Assembly (NCBI GenBank): GCA_051252005.1 | Contig: JBPOEZ010000004.1 | Coordinates: 186,001 to 250,000, forward strand | Source of the DNA: JACOMS01 sp051252005 | GTDB lineage: Bacteria; Pseudomonadota; Alphaproteobacteria; Caulobacterales; Maricaulaceae | Reading direction: 5' to 3' | DNA length: 64,000 nt | Shown here: piece by piece, positions 25,416-35,104 of the stretch | Layout: each line of letters opens with the position of its first letter | Numbering within the stretch: position 1 is the first letter of the stretch | The notes under the pieces: model-generated | Told to the model about the DNA's origin: nothing | Seen by the model: only the letters and a program-made list of their open reading frames with translations | The model's database searches: none | Translations under genes and position numbers: made by a program

Positions 25416-27251
25416 CTATTTTTTTTCTTCAACCGGAATAAGCTTCAAATGTAGCTCTTTGAGCTGTGCATTGTCCGCTTGGCCCGGAGCGTTCATCATC
25501 AAATCTTGCGCTTGGCCATTCATTGGGAACAGGATTACGTCTCGGATTGTGTTTGTCCCCGCGAGGAGCATGACGATGCGGTCAACGCCTGGAGCAATCC
25601 CGCCGTGAGGCGGCGCGCCGAATTTAAACGCGTTGATCATGCCAGCGAATTTGTCTTCGACGACTTCGGGGCCGTAACCCGCAATATCGAAGGCTTTATA
25701 CATGACGTCGGCTTTGTGGTTCCGGATCGCGCCCGATGATAACTCTACGCCGTTACAGACGATGTCATATTGATAGGCCAAGATGTCGAGAATTTTCTCG
25801 TTCGTGTCAGCGGCTTGCAAGACATCCATAGCGGATTTGCCCTCGGGGGCTTGCGGCATAGAGAACGGGTTATGCGAGAAGTCGATTTTCTTATTGTCTT
25901 CGTCCCACTCATACATCGGGTAATCGACGATCCATGCAAATTTAAACACGCCTTCAGGAATGAGATCGAGATCAGCGGCAACCTTGTTGCGCGCTGCGCC
26001 CGCGAGTTTATACGCGTCGTTCTTTTTACCGGCTGAGAAAAAGATACCATCGCCAGCACCAAGACCCATTTTTTCAAGGAGCGTTTTAAGGTGGGCCGGG
26101 TCGAAGTTTTTAAGAACGGGATCTTGGCTATCTACGCCGCCGCCTTCGGCTTCTTTAAGGCGCGCATAGCCGAGGCCCGGTGCTTGCATTTCCTTCTTGG
26201 CCCATTTGTCCATACTGTCGAAGAATTTGCGGGATTTGTTGGCTGTCGCGCTCGGAGCGGGGATAGCAATAACTTTGCCGCCGCCTTTGGTGATTTTCGC
26301 AAAAATACCAAAGCCCGTTTTGCTCTCGTCCGTAAAGAAGTCCGACACGTCGGTTAGCTCAAACGGGATGCGCAGATCAGGTTTGTCTGAGCCGTATTTT
26401 TCAATCGACTCTTTATACGGAATACGCGGGAACGGCGTTTGGACTTCGCGGCCATCTGCAAATTCCTCGAAAACGCCAGCCATAACCGGCTCGATAGCGT
26501 TAAACACATCTTCTTGGGTGACAAAGCTCATCTCGACGTCGAGCTGATAGAACTCACCGGGGGAGCGGTCAGCGCGGGCGTCTTCGTCGCGAAAACACGG
26601 CGCAATTTGGAAATAACGGTCAAAGCCAGCAACCATGATGAGCTGTTTAAATTGCTGCGGCGCTTGCGGCAGGGCGTAGAACTTGCCCGGGTTCAAACGT
26701 GACGGCACGAGGAAGTCCCGCGCGCCTTCTGGCGAGCTGGCTGTGAGGATCGGGGTTTGAAATTCCGTGAAGCCTTGCGCAATCATGCGGCTACGAAGTG
26801 AGTTGATGACTTGTCCGCGAAGGAGGATGTTCTTGTGCAGCGTCTCGCGGCGCAAATCCAAATAACGGTGCTTTAGGCGAATTTCTTCTGGGTAATCCGC
26901 TTCGCCCTGAACAGGGAGCGGGAGCGGGTCAGCCGGGCTTTCAATGATGACAGTGTCGGCGCGAAGTTCAACTTCGCCTGTGTCCATTTTCGGGTTCACG
27001 GCTTCTGCGTCGCGGGCCAAAACTTCGCCGGTGACGGTGATGACAGTTTCTTTGGTCGCGCGCTTAATGTCTTCGTAAAAGTCTGCAACGGGGTAAACGA
27101 CGATTTGCGAGATGCCGTAATGATCGCGCATTTCAACGAAGAGCGCATTGGCGTGCTCGCGCTTATTATGAATCCAACCGGATAGTTTGACGGTTTCGCC
27201 GGCGTGGGCGGCGCGAAGTTCGCCGCAAGTATGTGTACGATAAGCGTGCAT
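25416..27251 (-). CDS. aspS: Aspartyl-tRNA synthetase
   Basis: A 611-residue class II synthetase of the bacterial type. Order: N-terminal OB-fold anticodon-binding domain (about 1-110), catalytic core with motif 2 CFRDEDARADRSPGEFYQLDVEMSF in pieces, the inserted GAD domain in the middle, and motif 3 APPHGGIAPGVDRIVMLLAG near the end. Length is typical for bacteria (about 590). Many alphaproteobacteria use a non-discriminating AspRS that also charges tRNA-Asn, but that cannot be decided from the sequence by eye. Confidence 0.97.
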   Translation of the reverse strand: MHAYRTHTCGELRAAHAGETVKLSGWIHNKREHANALFVEMRDHYGISQIVVYPVADFYEDIKRATKETVITVTGEVLARDAEAVNPKMDTGEVELRADTVIIESPADPLPLPVQGEADYPEEIRLKHRYLDLRRETLHKNILLRGQVINSLRSRMIAQGFTEFQTPILTASSPEGARDFLVPSRLNPGKFYALPQAPQQFKQLIMVAGFDRYFQIAPCFRDEDARADRSPGEFYQLDVEMSFVTQEDVFNAIEPVMAGVFEEFADGREVQTPFPRIPYKESIEKYGSDKPDLRIPFELTDVSDFFTDESKTGFGIFAKITKGGGKVIAIPAPSATANKSRKFFDSMDKWAKKEMQAPGLGYARLKEAEGGGVDSQDPVLKNFDPAHLKTLLEKMGLGAGDGIFFSAGKKNDAYKLAGAARNKVAADLDLIPEGVFKFAWIVDYPMYEWDEDNKKIDFSHNPFSMPQAPEGKSAMDVLQAADTNEKILDILAYQYDIVCNGVELSSGAIRNHKADVMYKAFDIAGYGPEVVEDKFAGMINAFKFGAPPHGGIAPGVDRIVMLLAGTNTIRDVILFPMNGQAQDLMMNAPGQADNAQLKELHLKLIPVEEKK

Positions 27252-27442
27252 GACAGGCTCCTTTTATTTTGAACTGCGGCATACCTTATGACGTGTTTTA
27301 GTCAAGTGCGTTGGGGGGCGGCATGGACGACAATCTTAGAGAAAAACTGGAAAAGGGAAATTTGGAGAGTTACAGTAAGAGTTGTATTTTCCGTGGCCGC
27401 AGTTAGTGTGCAAATATTCAGATACTCGAATAAGCGGGCAAT

Positions 27443-29236
27443 ATGACCAAGGGGCCAAAGAAAGAGACGGCGGATTCAGATGAATCCGAACACCTTCTTG
27501 AGCCTGTCTTACCCCTTAAACGCCCTATGAAATTGTCGATGAGCGCCCGACTTAAGGCGGCTTATCTTTGGCTCTTAAAACCTTTTGTAGGGTTTGCGCA
27601 GATTTTTTATAAAGCGCAAAAATTTGTTGGGCAGCATGCTGTGCTGTCACTCGTGTTCATAATTGCGATGCATTTTTTTACATCACTCTTCAATCCTTTC
27701 AATATTGATAGCACAAATGACGAAAACGCCTCTCATTTTCTAAACTTAGTCTCAAGTCCGTTTTACGGCGGAATGAATCGGGAGGGACAAAAAGAAATAG
27801 TAGTCGTCCTCGTTACGCCAGAAGATTTGCAGGATTATTTAGGGGGCGATTTTTGGCCGCCGCCTTATGAGGGGCAAATTCGCGTTTTAGAAAAAATATT
27901 CCCGCATAAGCCCAAGGCTGTGTTCATGGACTTTTATTATTCTCGCCCGCAAATTGCGCCGAGTAAGGATGTAAGTTTTGGAAATACATTGGGCGATATT
28001 GTGTCTCCTGCTTGGGAAGAGTTTCAAAATGAAATTGAACCTGACAGAGACGTTGACGCTGTAAACTTTGGTCAAGCCGTAACGCCTATTAAAGCTTATG
28101 ATGACACATTCTCTGGTACTTACGTCGAGTGGTACGCGGAAAATTTAAGACGCGTAAGGATGTTAAGTCAAAACAAAACGCCTCTATATTTTGGGCCCGT
28201 CGGAACTCCCGGCGCGAAAAAGACAGTAAGTCCTGATGGTTTGGATCCGCTTCGTAAGTTCGCGAGTGATGGTGCTGCGGACTATTCTGGCGCGCTAAAG
28301 ATTAGTGTCAATTTTGATTCCGTAATTTATTATCCCGAGGAGAAACGTGACGGCATTAATCCCAGCGACATGCAGCCTGCGGCCCATGCACTATTTAGAG
28401 AATATTGTGCAGGAGGGCCCAAAGACTCTTGTTTTGGTTTTGGTGATTACGGAATCGCCAATCAAGCTGTCGCTGTGAAGTGGGGATATGGCACGCTAAA
28501 CCGTATTTCTAGTGTACCAAACGAGGCTGAAAAGCTGCACTTTAATATCACTCCCACCGATATGAAAAACTGGCGGACTGATATTCAGCCCTGTCATCCT
28601 ACGACGGGATTATCTCGTGCTACCGAACCTGTTAAGTTTTTCTTCTCAAGTCTTTTTAATGGTGAACGCATCGTGTCTCAACGGGGGAGCAATCGCTGTT
28701 TTTATCATGATGCCATGCCAGCTAAAGTGCTTTTCTCAGATATATCAGACAGTCAGTTACGGTATATTTTTGAAGACAAAATTGTTCTCATCGGGGCCGA
28801 TCAACCCTATCTCGCCGACAATTTCGATACGCCAGTCTATGGCGTATCTCCAGGCGTTTTTATTCATGCTATGGCATTGGATAATCTTATTGAGCAAGGA
28901 GCAAAGCATAATAAAATTCCAGGGGGGCAGTTTTGGGGGATGGATAGTAGCGACCTGTTTAGCGGATTTATGCTGTTGATTATCGCCTTCCTTCTTTATT
29001 TTGTTCATGAGCAGGATATGGCTAAGCCCGCGCAAGCTGGGAAAAAATATATTTACCGGTGGAGCCGCTATTTCGCGATTATTTTTGTGTTTTCAATCGG
29101 CGGAATGAGCCTTGCCGCCATGATGCTGAATTGGCCGCTAGGGAACGTTTTTGAAATTGGACTTACGGCTTTTGGTATGCTATTTATATTAGAAGTTTTA
29201 GCGGCGCGTCCAGAAAGGCGCAAAGTTAGCAAATAA
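27443..29236 (+). CDS. CHASE2 domain membrane protein without output domain
   Basis: A 597-residue protein. Residues 1-65 are cytoplasmic and polar, and a first membrane segment lies at about 65-85 (LSLVFIIAMHFFTSLF). A large periplasmic CHASE2 sensor domain follows; its C-terminal half has the family hallmark LRYIFEDKIVLIGADQPYLADNF then PGVFIHAMALDNLIEQG. Three further membrane segments follow (LFSGFMLLIIAFLLYFV, YFAIIFVFSIGGMSLAAMM, FEIGLTAFGMLFILEVL). Most CHASE2 proteins end in a kinase or cyclase; here only 10 polar residues follow the last helix. It heads a run with a secreted protein and an M48 protease, 20 bases apart. Confidence 0.88.
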   Translation: MTKGPKKETADSDESEHLLEPVLPLKRPMKLSMSARLKAAYLWLLKPFVGFAQIFYKAQKFVGQHAVLSLVFIIAMHFFTSLFNPFNIDSTNDENASHFLNLVSSPFYGGMNREGQKEIVVVLVTPEDLQDYLGGDFWPPPYEGQIRVLEKIFPHKPKAVFMDFYYSRPQIAPSKDVSFGNTLGDIVSPAWEEFQNEIEPDRDVDAVNFGQAVTPIKAYDDTFSGTYVEWYAENLRRVRMLSQNKTPLYFGPVGTPGAKKTVSPDGLDPLRKFASDGAADYSGALKISVNFDSVIYYPEEKRDGINPSDMQPAAHALFREYCAGGPKDSCFGFGDYGIANQAVAVKWGYGTLNRISSVPNEAEKLHFNITPTDMKNWRTDIQPCHPTTGLSRATEPVKFFFSSLFNGERIVSQRGSNRCFYHDAMPAKVLFSDISDSQLRYIFEDKIVLIGADQPYLADNFDTPVYGVSPGVFIHAMALDNLIEQGAKHNKIPGGQFWGMDSSDLFSGFMLLIIAFLLYFVHEQDMAKPAQAGKKYIYRWSRYFAIIFVFSIGGMSLAAMMLNWPLGNVFEIGLTAFGMLFILEVLAARPERRKVSK

Positions 29237-29256
29237 AAACAAAGAGGGGCGTTTCC

Positions 29257-29658
29257 TTGGCTAATTATAACATCGCAGCATCTGTCGCCATGAAGGCAGG
29301 CAGATTATTTTTACCTGCTGTGTTTTTGCTCTGCGGGACGCAGGCTTGGGCGGGATGTAAAGACTATAAAGTCACCTCCAGTAAACAAATTCGATCTGAC
29401 CAAATCAAACTCTGGGTTCTCAAAGATGGTAAAGTCGTGCCGAACGAAAAACCGTCTGTCCTTAAGAAAGAGGATTTCGGCGAAACCGTGAATTTGTTGG
29501 ACTGTGGTGACAAGGAATATTTGTTTTGGAAAAGTCCTTATGGCCCCGTGATGGTTAAACGTTTGAAGTTTACCTGCGTTGAAATAAAATCTGCGGCAAA
29601 TCCAAGTGTATTAGCCGGGTCTCCGGGTTCAGGCTCATCAAACTCTAGCTGCAAATAA
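29257..29658 (+). CDS. Small secreted protein of unknown function
   Basis: A 133-residue exported protein. The probable start is TTG 29257 after GAGGGG; an ATG at 29290 directly precedes the signal sequence (LFLPAVFLLCGTQAWA) but has no ribosome-binding site. The mature part is about 95 residues, with beta-strand-like alternation (IKLWVLKDGKVVP, EYLFWKSPYGPVMVKRL) suggestive of an SH3-like fold. It contains three spaced Cys and ends in a Gly/Ser tail with a final Cys. I do not recognise the family. Being between a CHASE2 sensor and an M48 protease, it is likely part of the same periplasmic system. Confidence 0.7.
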   Translation: MANYNIAASVAMKAGRLFLPAVFLLCGTQAWAGCKDYKVTSSKQIRSDQIKLWVLKDGKVVPNEKPSVLKKEDFGETVNLLDCGDKEYLFWKSPYGPVMVKRLKFTCVEIKSAANPSVLAGSPGSGSSNSSCK

Positions 29659-29692
29659 ATACATAACTCGCTTACTTTTTATGAGGTTATTC

Positions 29693-31426
29693 ATGTCGCC
29701 TAAATCTGTCTTGAAGTCATCAGCCTGTGTATTGGCTTTATGTATACTGGGAGCGGGGACCGCATACGCTAAGGGGCCAGAAATTCCGACAGAGAAAGTC
29801 ATTCAGACTTATTCTCCCCCTATTATTGCTGCGGCTGACCTAACTCAGTCTGCAAGTTCAGGTCCTGGGACGCCGAATGACCCTAATGATATTCGTCGTT
29901 ACGAGACAACGAGCCGGACTTATTCAGGAACCATTAGAATGCTCGAATCAATGATCCAGGAAATTCGTAAGGCAAGTCCAGATACGTCTCTCAACCCTAA
30001 AATACGCGTTTACAATCAACAGATGGTTGAGGCCAAGGCTCTTGGCGACAATTTAATCGTCGTTTCTACGGGGTTAATCAAAGCACTGACCGATGCACAG
30101 GTTCCTACAGATACTAAGGAAAAAGACCTCAAGAATTTTGAGATATCTAAAGCTGACAAGGTACACGGTTTAGCGTTTATCCTTGCGCATGAGTACGCGC
30201 ACCTGCTGTATAAGCACCCCGCATTGTACCCTCGGGAGAAAGAAAATACCAAAATATTCACGAAAGCGGTCGCTGGTGGACTTCAACTAATGCGGACGAC
30301 CCAAACGTTACATGCGCAATTTGGCGGTGGTATGAGCCAAGAGTTTCATGAAGCGAATAAAATTTTATATGGAGCGGCTGTAGCGTCTCCTTGGATAGAA
30401 GCGGAACTTTATAGGTTCGCCTATGCGCCGTATCAGAAGGAAGCTGAGCAAACTGCCGATTACATGGCAGCTGACCTTTTGAGCAATTCAGTTTTTGGTA
30501 AGCCAAAATACAATGCGGAAAAAGGCGCGCAGCCATTACGGGCCTTTTACGAATCATATGATGATTCCACAAACGCGAAACTTAAGCGTCTTGGTAAAGA
30601 AGCTGCAAACACAGCCAAAGATGCATCATTGCAAATGGCTGCAACCGCGCCAGCTGTCGCGCTTGGCGGAGGGGATGTTGGCGCGCACATGAAAAGCCAT
30701 TTGAAATTGGCGGCGATTTCTTTTGGTGTGAAGAAGTTGATTGGACGGTTAAATACCAAGAAGGTTCATCTCTATTACAGCTCCGATAAACGTGTTGATG
30801 CGATTGAAGACTATTTTACTAATTTTTATGTCAGTGAAGTTGATGACAGTACGCCTGCAATGGAGGCTTTCTTCGATACGCTAAGCGATACGTTTTCAAA
30901 TGAGAACTCTGCGTCAGCGGCAGCAGAGCAAGCTATGGAGTTTCTTGCAAAGGGCGATATAGAGGGAGCTGTGAAAGCCTTGAAGAACGTCACCTCTTCT
31001 AAGCGGTTTCAAGATACTCAATATTTAACAGCTTCTGGCAATGTCGCCTTCGCCCAAGGAAATTTCGCGCAAGCCATAAGCCACTATAATCAGGCAAAGC
31101 GTAAAGGTGACGTCACAATCCAGGTTTTCCGGGACCTTTCACGAAGCCACATGATGACGAATAATAGCGGCATGGCTGTTAACGCGATGGATGAAGGCAT
31201 GGCCAAGTTTGGCGTTGAGACGTTTATCGTCGAAAAAATTGCCTTACTGGTTACGCTTGATAAGCCTGAAGACGTCAAAGCAGCTTATGACGAGTGTTTG
31301 AAGCTCACTGATAAAGATGTTTTGAAAGGCTGCGAGAAAGCAGCAAAGCCTGTGTTGGATCCAGGATCAGGCAAGGGCTTCCTAGGCGACCTTGGCGATG
31401 CTGTTAAAGATACGACGGGGCTGTAA
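29693..31426 (+). CDS. M48 family periplasmic metalloprotease with TPR-like repeats
   Basis: About 577 residues. A signal peptide ends near GAGTAYA. The zinc motif HExxH is in AFILAHEYAHLLYKHP near residue 170, with a Glu-rich EAEQTADYMAADLL segment about 85 residues later as the third-ligand region of M48 peptidases. From about residue 430 there are helical tandem repeats of TPR type (YLTASGNVAFAQGNFAQAISHYNQA). The start at 29693 was chosen because GAGG lies 6 bases upstream. Relatives such as BepA degrade misfolded outer-membrane proteins. It closes the CHASE2 gene run. Confidence 0.87.
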   Translation: MSPKSVLKSSACVLALCILGAGTAYAKGPEIPTEKVIQTYSPPIIAAADLTQSASSGPGTPNDPNDIRRYETTSRTYSGTIRMLESMIQEIRKASPDTSLNPKIRVYNQQMVEAKALGDNLIVVSTGLIKALTDAQVPTDTKEKDLKNFEISKADKVHGLAFILAHEYAHLLYKHPALYPREKENTKIFTKAVAGGLQLMRTTQTLHAQFGGGMSQEFHEANKILYGAAVASPWIEAELYRFAYAPYQKEAEQTADYMAADLLSNSVFGKPKYNAEKGAQPLRAFYESYDDSTNAKLKRLGKEAANTAKDASLQMAATAPAVALGGGDVGAHMKSHLKLAAISFGVKKLIGRLNTKKVHLYYSSDKRVDAIEDYFTNFYVSEVDDSTPAMEAFFDTLSDTFSNENSASAAAEQAMEFLAKGDIEGAVKALKNVTSSKRFQDTQYLTASGNVAFAQGNFAQAISHYNQAKRKGDVTIQVFRDLSRSHMMTNNSGMAVNAMDEGMAKFGVETFIVEKIALLVTLDKPEDVKAAYDECLKLTDKDVLKGCEKAAKPVLDPGSGKGFLGDLGDAVKDTTGL

Positions 31427-31595
31427 TTTAAGGCAATTTGGCTAGGTGATGTTTCGCGGCATTGTTCACTCAGAACTGGGCCGCGGGATCGCCAAGTGTT
31501 GTGCAGGTTTCATGCATTGGTTTTAGTGAAGAAATTTACCAAACCCTCAAACATTTGCTTTATCCGCGTACGTCAATCAGCCATAGATTGTGTCC

Positions 31596-32525
31596 ATGAC
31601 CACGCCTTTATCTCTTCAAAATATCTCTAAAAGTTTCGCAGGAAAGCCAGCCGTTAAGGATGTGTCTTTCACTGTAAAACCCGGTGAAATCATCGGGTTC
31701 TTGGGGCCAAACGGAGCAGGGAAGACGACAACTCTGCGTATGGCGTTGGGGCTTGTAAAGCCGGATAGCGGTTCGGTTTCTCTTTTCGGGCAATCGCCGG
31801 GGCCGCATGCGTTTGGCCGCATCGGGTTCCTTCCGGAAGAGCGTGGTCTTTATAAAAAGCAAACGGCACGTGAATCCGTGGCGCATATGGCGCGTCTTAA
31901 CGGGATGAACGGCAAAGAAGCATTCCGTGTTGCTGAGGATCTTTTGGATAAATACGGCCTGTCGGAAGCGAAGAAGAAGAAAAACAAAGACATGTCCAAA
32001 GGCATGGCGCAAAAAGTGCAGCTGCTCGCGGCTATCGCCCATGACCCTGAGTTTTATATTCTTGATGAGCCATTCTCAGGTCTCGATCCGGTCAACCAAC
32101 AAATTCTAGAAAATATGGTGCGCGAAATCGCCGATAAGGGGCGCACGATTATTTTCTCTACGCATGTTATGGAACATGCGGAGCGTCTTTGTGACCGCAT
32201 TATCCTTATGTCTGGCGGGGCGAAAGTCTTTGATGGAAGTACGGAAGCTGCGCTTGCTAAAGCGCCGCGCCGTTTGGTTGTCGGGTCAGAGGATGATCGG
32301 CTTGAAAACCTCATGACTGGATTTGCGAAAACGCTCGCCAAACGTAAGGACGGGACATTCTCGCTGATCTTAAAAGACGACGCGGACTCGCAGTCAATTT
32401 TAGAAGCGTGTGTTGGGCAAAAAATTGCTCTTTCGCGTTTCGAACCGAAAAGCCCAACCCTGCACGAAGCCTTTGTGGCTATGGTTGGCGATGATGAGAT
32501 GGCGAAGATGGAGGCGGCGCAATGA
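31596..32525 (+). CDS. ABC transporter ATP-binding protein (NatA-like)
   Basis: About 309 residues. Walker A is GPNGAGKTTT, the Q-loop region LPEERGLYKKQTARES, the signature is SKGMAQKVQL (a divergent LSGGQ, common in this exporter subfamily), Walker B FYILDEPFSGLDP, and the H-loop STHVMEHAERLCDR. The C-terminal 80 residues are the extension found in NatA/DUF4162-type ATPases. GTG 31590 is an alternative start. The stop overlaps the permease start as ATGA, so both form one exporter. The substrate is unknown; NatAB relatives export sodium. Confidence 0.93.
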   Translation: MTTPLSLQNISKSFAGKPAVKDVSFTVKPGEIIGFLGPNGAGKTTTLRMALGLVKPDSGSVSLFGQSPGPHAFGRIGFLPEERGLYKKQTARESVAHMARLNGMNGKEAFRVAEDLLDKYGLSEAKKKKNKDMSKGMAQKVQLLAAIAHDPEFYILDEPFSGLDPVNQQILENMVREIADKGRTIIFSTHVMEHAERLCDRIILMSGGAKVFDGSTEAALAKAPRRLVVGSEDDRLENLMTGFAKTLAKRKDGTFSLILKDDADSQSILEACVGQKIALSRFEPKSPTLHEAFVAMVGDDEMAKMEAAQ

Positions 32526-33895
32526 GGGCTCCTGCGATAGATATGCGCCGCGTCTATTTGATCGCTCGCCGTGACTTTCTTGGCTACATCAAAACATGGG
32601 GGTTTTGGATTTCTTTCTTTCTGCCTTTCATTTTTGGCGCGTTTGGTTTTGTCCTAGCGACGTTAGAGCTTGATGTAGAACCGAGCCGTTACGAGATTAT
32701 ATTGGACGAAACGGGATTGCATGCCGCAGGTATCATGGACGCCTTTGGCGTTGATGAAGCTGTGCCAAATCTGCCTGCAGCGGCTGCGGCTTTGAGCGGA
32801 TCAAAGCCAAAAGGCAGCCGAACATTTTTCATAGAACCGCCTGAGGATAGCTTTGATGCGCTTAAGCCTTATATGACCGGCGACAAATATCTGAAAGTTC
32901 ACGGCGAGGACGTGAAAACGTCAGGTGTTTTACATATCTACAAAGACAATGACGTTCTGAATGTCAATTATTGGTCGTCTAATATTAACAGCCAAGGCGT
33001 CAAAAACGCGGCGAAGACATATTTTCGTGAACGTTCAACGCGTAACTACCTCTCAACAGGCGGTTTGACATTGGACGGTCTGCGTACGGCTCAAAAAGAG
33101 CGCGTCTCTATTGATTCTTTTGATCCAACAAAGCAGGTCACAGAGGATTCCCAAAGCCAAGCCGTGACTGTAACGGACAAAATTCCCTTCATGGTAGCCG
33201 CCGTGCTCTCTGGTATTTTGTGGCTCACCGTGTTTTCTGGCTCGTATATGTTGCTCACATCTATGCTCGAAGAAAAGCTGAACAAGCTGCTTGAGATGAT
33301 GCTGGCTTCGACGCGGTTTTCCGAGATCATATTTGGCAAGTTGGTCGGCGTAGCCGCGCTGACAATTGCGGCTATGCTGCCTTATATATTGATCGGGGTT
33401 GGATTTGTTGTCTGGCTCCTGTTTAACGGGGATCCAGAGGTTGTGGCGGGGCTGACCAAAGCCTTTACGCCCAAGCTTGTGATTTTCTTTATTATCTTTC
33501 TGGCGCTTGGCTATGTGTTCTACGGAGCGTTTTTCATTGCGGTTGGCGCGTTAGCCGAGTCGATGCAGGACGCGCAGACGCTGACGACCCCGATCATGCT
33601 GCTACTGACGTCCTGTATTATGATCGTCCCGATTGGATTGAATTCACCGGATTCGCCCATACTCACTTACGCGTCATGGTTTCCGCTTAGCGCGCCGTTT
33701 GCCGCGATAGTACGTTTGCCGTCTGATCCGCCGTGGTGGGAACTGGCGCTGTCCGCAGGGTTTTTGTTTGTACTCTCGATTGGTGTGGTCTGGATTGCAG
33801 GACGGGTTTTCCAGTTCGGAGTTCTTTCTGGTGCGGGTATCAAAGGCGCTAAAAGCTGGATCGCGCGCGTGATTTTTCGCCGCAAGTCTGCCTAG
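32522..33895 (+). CDS. ABC-2 type transporter permease (NatB-like)
   Basis: A 457-residue permease. One membrane segment near the N-terminus (FWISFFLPFIFGAFGFVLATLEL) is followed by a soluble extracytoplasmic domain of about 170 residues. Then five or six membrane helices cluster from about residue 220 (IPFMVAAVLSGILWLTVFSGSYMLLTSMLEEKLNKLLEMMLAS). The EEKLNKLLEMMLAS segment is the conserved coupling region of ABC2_membrane_3 exporters. It is translationally coupled to the ATPase. The role could be ion, drug or lipid export; nothing here decides it. Confidence 0.92.
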   Translation: MRAPAIDMRRVYLIARRDFLGYIKTWGFWISFFLPFIFGAFGFVLATLELDVEPSRYEIILDETGLHAAGIMDAFGVDEAVPNLPAAAAALSGSKPKGSRTFFIEPPEDSFDALKPYMTGDKYLKVHGEDVKTSGVLHIYKDNDVLNVNYWSSNINSQGVKNAAKTYFRERSTRNYLSTGGLTLDGLRTAQKERVSIDSFDPTKQVTEDSQSQAVTVTDKIPFMVAAVLSGILWLTVFSGSYMLLTSMLEEKLNKLLEMMLASTRFSEIIFGKLVGVAALTIAAMLPYILIGVGFVVWLLFNGDPEVVAGLTKAFTPKLVIFFIIFLALGYVFYGAFFIAVGALAESMQDAQTLTTPIMLLLTSCIMIVPIGLNSPDSPILTYASWFPLSAPFAAIVRLPSDPPWWELALSAGFLFVLSIGVVWIAGRVFQFGVLSGAGIKGAKSWIARVIFRRKSA

Positions 33896-33930
33896 ATGAC
33901 TTTCACGGCGAGAGCCCCTATATAGAGTCT

Positions 33931-34605
33931 ATGAGCGATACACAGAACCCTTCCGAAGCGGCCCGTAAGGCTATTTTTGATGCTACGTTAAGGCATGTGC
34001 CTTTTGACGGCTGGACGTCAAAAAGCCTTCGGCAAGCTGTGTCTGACGCGGGGCTGCCTGAAGGCGCGGAAGAGCTTTATTTTTCGGGCGGCGCGCTTGA
34101 AGTGATACGGTACTGGGCAAAGCGCCTCGACGCTGCGTCTGCCGCGCATTTGGCGTCGCTTGATCTCGGCAGTTTAAAAATACGCGATAAAGTCACGCAA
34201 GGCGTGCTTGCTCGCCTCAAAGCCATAGGCCCGCACGAAGAGGCAGCGCGCAGAGCGATGTCGCGTTTAGCGCTGCCAGACGCTGCGGGGCAGGGCGCGG
34301 CTCAAATTTGGTCCGGCGCGGATACTATTTGGCGCGGGATCGGCGATACAAGTACGGATGTGAACTTCTATTCAAAACGCACTATTTTATCGGGCGTTAT
34401 CGGATCGTCTCTTTTATCGTGGCTGTCGGATGCGAGTAGCGATAAAGTCAAAGCGCGCGCCTTTTTGGATGCTCGCATTCAAAACGTGATGCAGTTCGAA
34501 AAGGCCAAATGGGACTTTAAAAAGAAGACGGCAGATTTTCCGAGACCAGCAGAAATTCTGGGCCGTTTGCGTTACGGCACAAAACGCCGCCGCCGTAGAA
34601 GCTAA
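33931..34605 (+). CDS. COQ9 family protein
   Basis: A 224-residue member of the COQ9 family, lipid-binding proteins that help the COQ7-type hydroxylase in ubiquinone synthesis in mitochondria and alphaproteobacteria. The N-terminal half looks like a TetR-fold (HVPFDGWTSKSLRQAVSDAGLPEGAEELYF). The conserved lipid-pocket part is AAQIWSGADTIWRGIGDTSTDVNFYSKRTILSGVIGSSLLSWLSD. It follows the ABC permease by 35 bases, and its stop overlaps the convergent lrp gene. Ubiquinone genes are not next to it. Confidence 0.9.
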   Translation: MSDTQNPSEAARKAIFDATLRHVPFDGWTSKSLRQAVSDAGLPEGAEELYFSGGALEVIRYWAKRLDAASAAHLASLDLGSLKIRDKVTQGVLARLKAIGPHEEAARRAMSRLALPDAAGQGAAQIWSGADTIWRGIGDTSTDVNFYSKRTILSGVIGSSLLSWLSDASSDKVKARAFLDARIQNVMQFEKAKWDFKKKTADFPRPAEILGRLRYGTKRRRRRS

Positions 34606-35066
34606 AGCAAGTTCGGCGGGTAGCCGTGCCACCGCTTAATTGTTTTCATAACCAGTGATGAGTGGATGCGGCTAACGTGCGGCAGTGCCGAGATTGTGCG
34701 CCTATATATGCGTTCATAATCTTTGGTATTCGGGGCCGCGACTTTGATAAGATAGTCCGCATTACCCGTCATCAGGTGGCATTCTAAAACTTCGGGCCGT
34801 GATAGCGCTGCCTTTTCAAAGGCCGATAATATCGCCTCTGATTGGCCTTCTAGGGTGACTTCTAAATAGAAAGTCATGTTGAACCCGAGACGTTCTCCGT
34901 TCAAACGTGCTGCATATCGGTCTATAATGCCGCGGTTTTCGAGGAGGCCTATGCGGCGATGACAGGCTGAAGTGGAAAGGCCAACTTTGTCGGCTACGTC
35001 CGAAATTGGCTGTCTGCAATTATCTTGAAGTGCTATGAGTATTTTTCGGTCAATGGCGTCTATCAT
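34602..35066 (-). CDS. Lrp/AsnC family regulator, probably of ald
   Basis: A 154-residue feast/famine regulator. Residues 1-60 are the helix-turn-helix (IDRKILIALQDNCRQPISDVADKVGLSTSACHRRIGLLENRGII). The rest is the RAM ligand-binding domain (FYLEVTLEGQ, LECHLMTGNADYLIKVAAPNTKDYERI). It is divergent from alanine dehydrogenase across 128 bases, a common arrangement in which the Lrp protein activates ald in response to alanine. An inverted repeat lies between them. Confidence 0.93.
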   Translation of the reverse strand: MIDAIDRKILIALQDNCRQPISDVADKVGLSTSACHRRIGLLENRGIIDRYAARLNGERLGFNMTFYLEVTLEGQSEAILSAFEKAALSRPEVLECHLMTGNADYLIKVAAPNTKDYERIYRRTISALPHVSRIHSSLVMKTIKRWHGYPPNLL

Positions 35067-35072
35067 GGTAAA

Positions 35073-35104
35073 TTATCCGAATAATTGATTTGATGTTCGG
35101 ATTA
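35073..35104. promoter_or_regulatory. Inverted repeat in the lrp-ald divergent region
   Basis: ATCCGAA and TTCGGAT are perfect inverted arms 14 bases apart; extending outward gives 8 of 9 matches. The surrounding sequence is very AT-rich. The position, starting 7 bases upstream of the lrp start codon and about 90 bases before ald, suits an Lrp-type site acting on both genes. Confidence 0.55.

Noticed and set aside
27323..27406. A 27-codon frame starting at an ATG after a G-rich stretch, before the CHASE2 gene
   Set aside because: It is short, with no recognisable product, and could be chance. It was kept only as a possible leader peptide and not listed as a gene.
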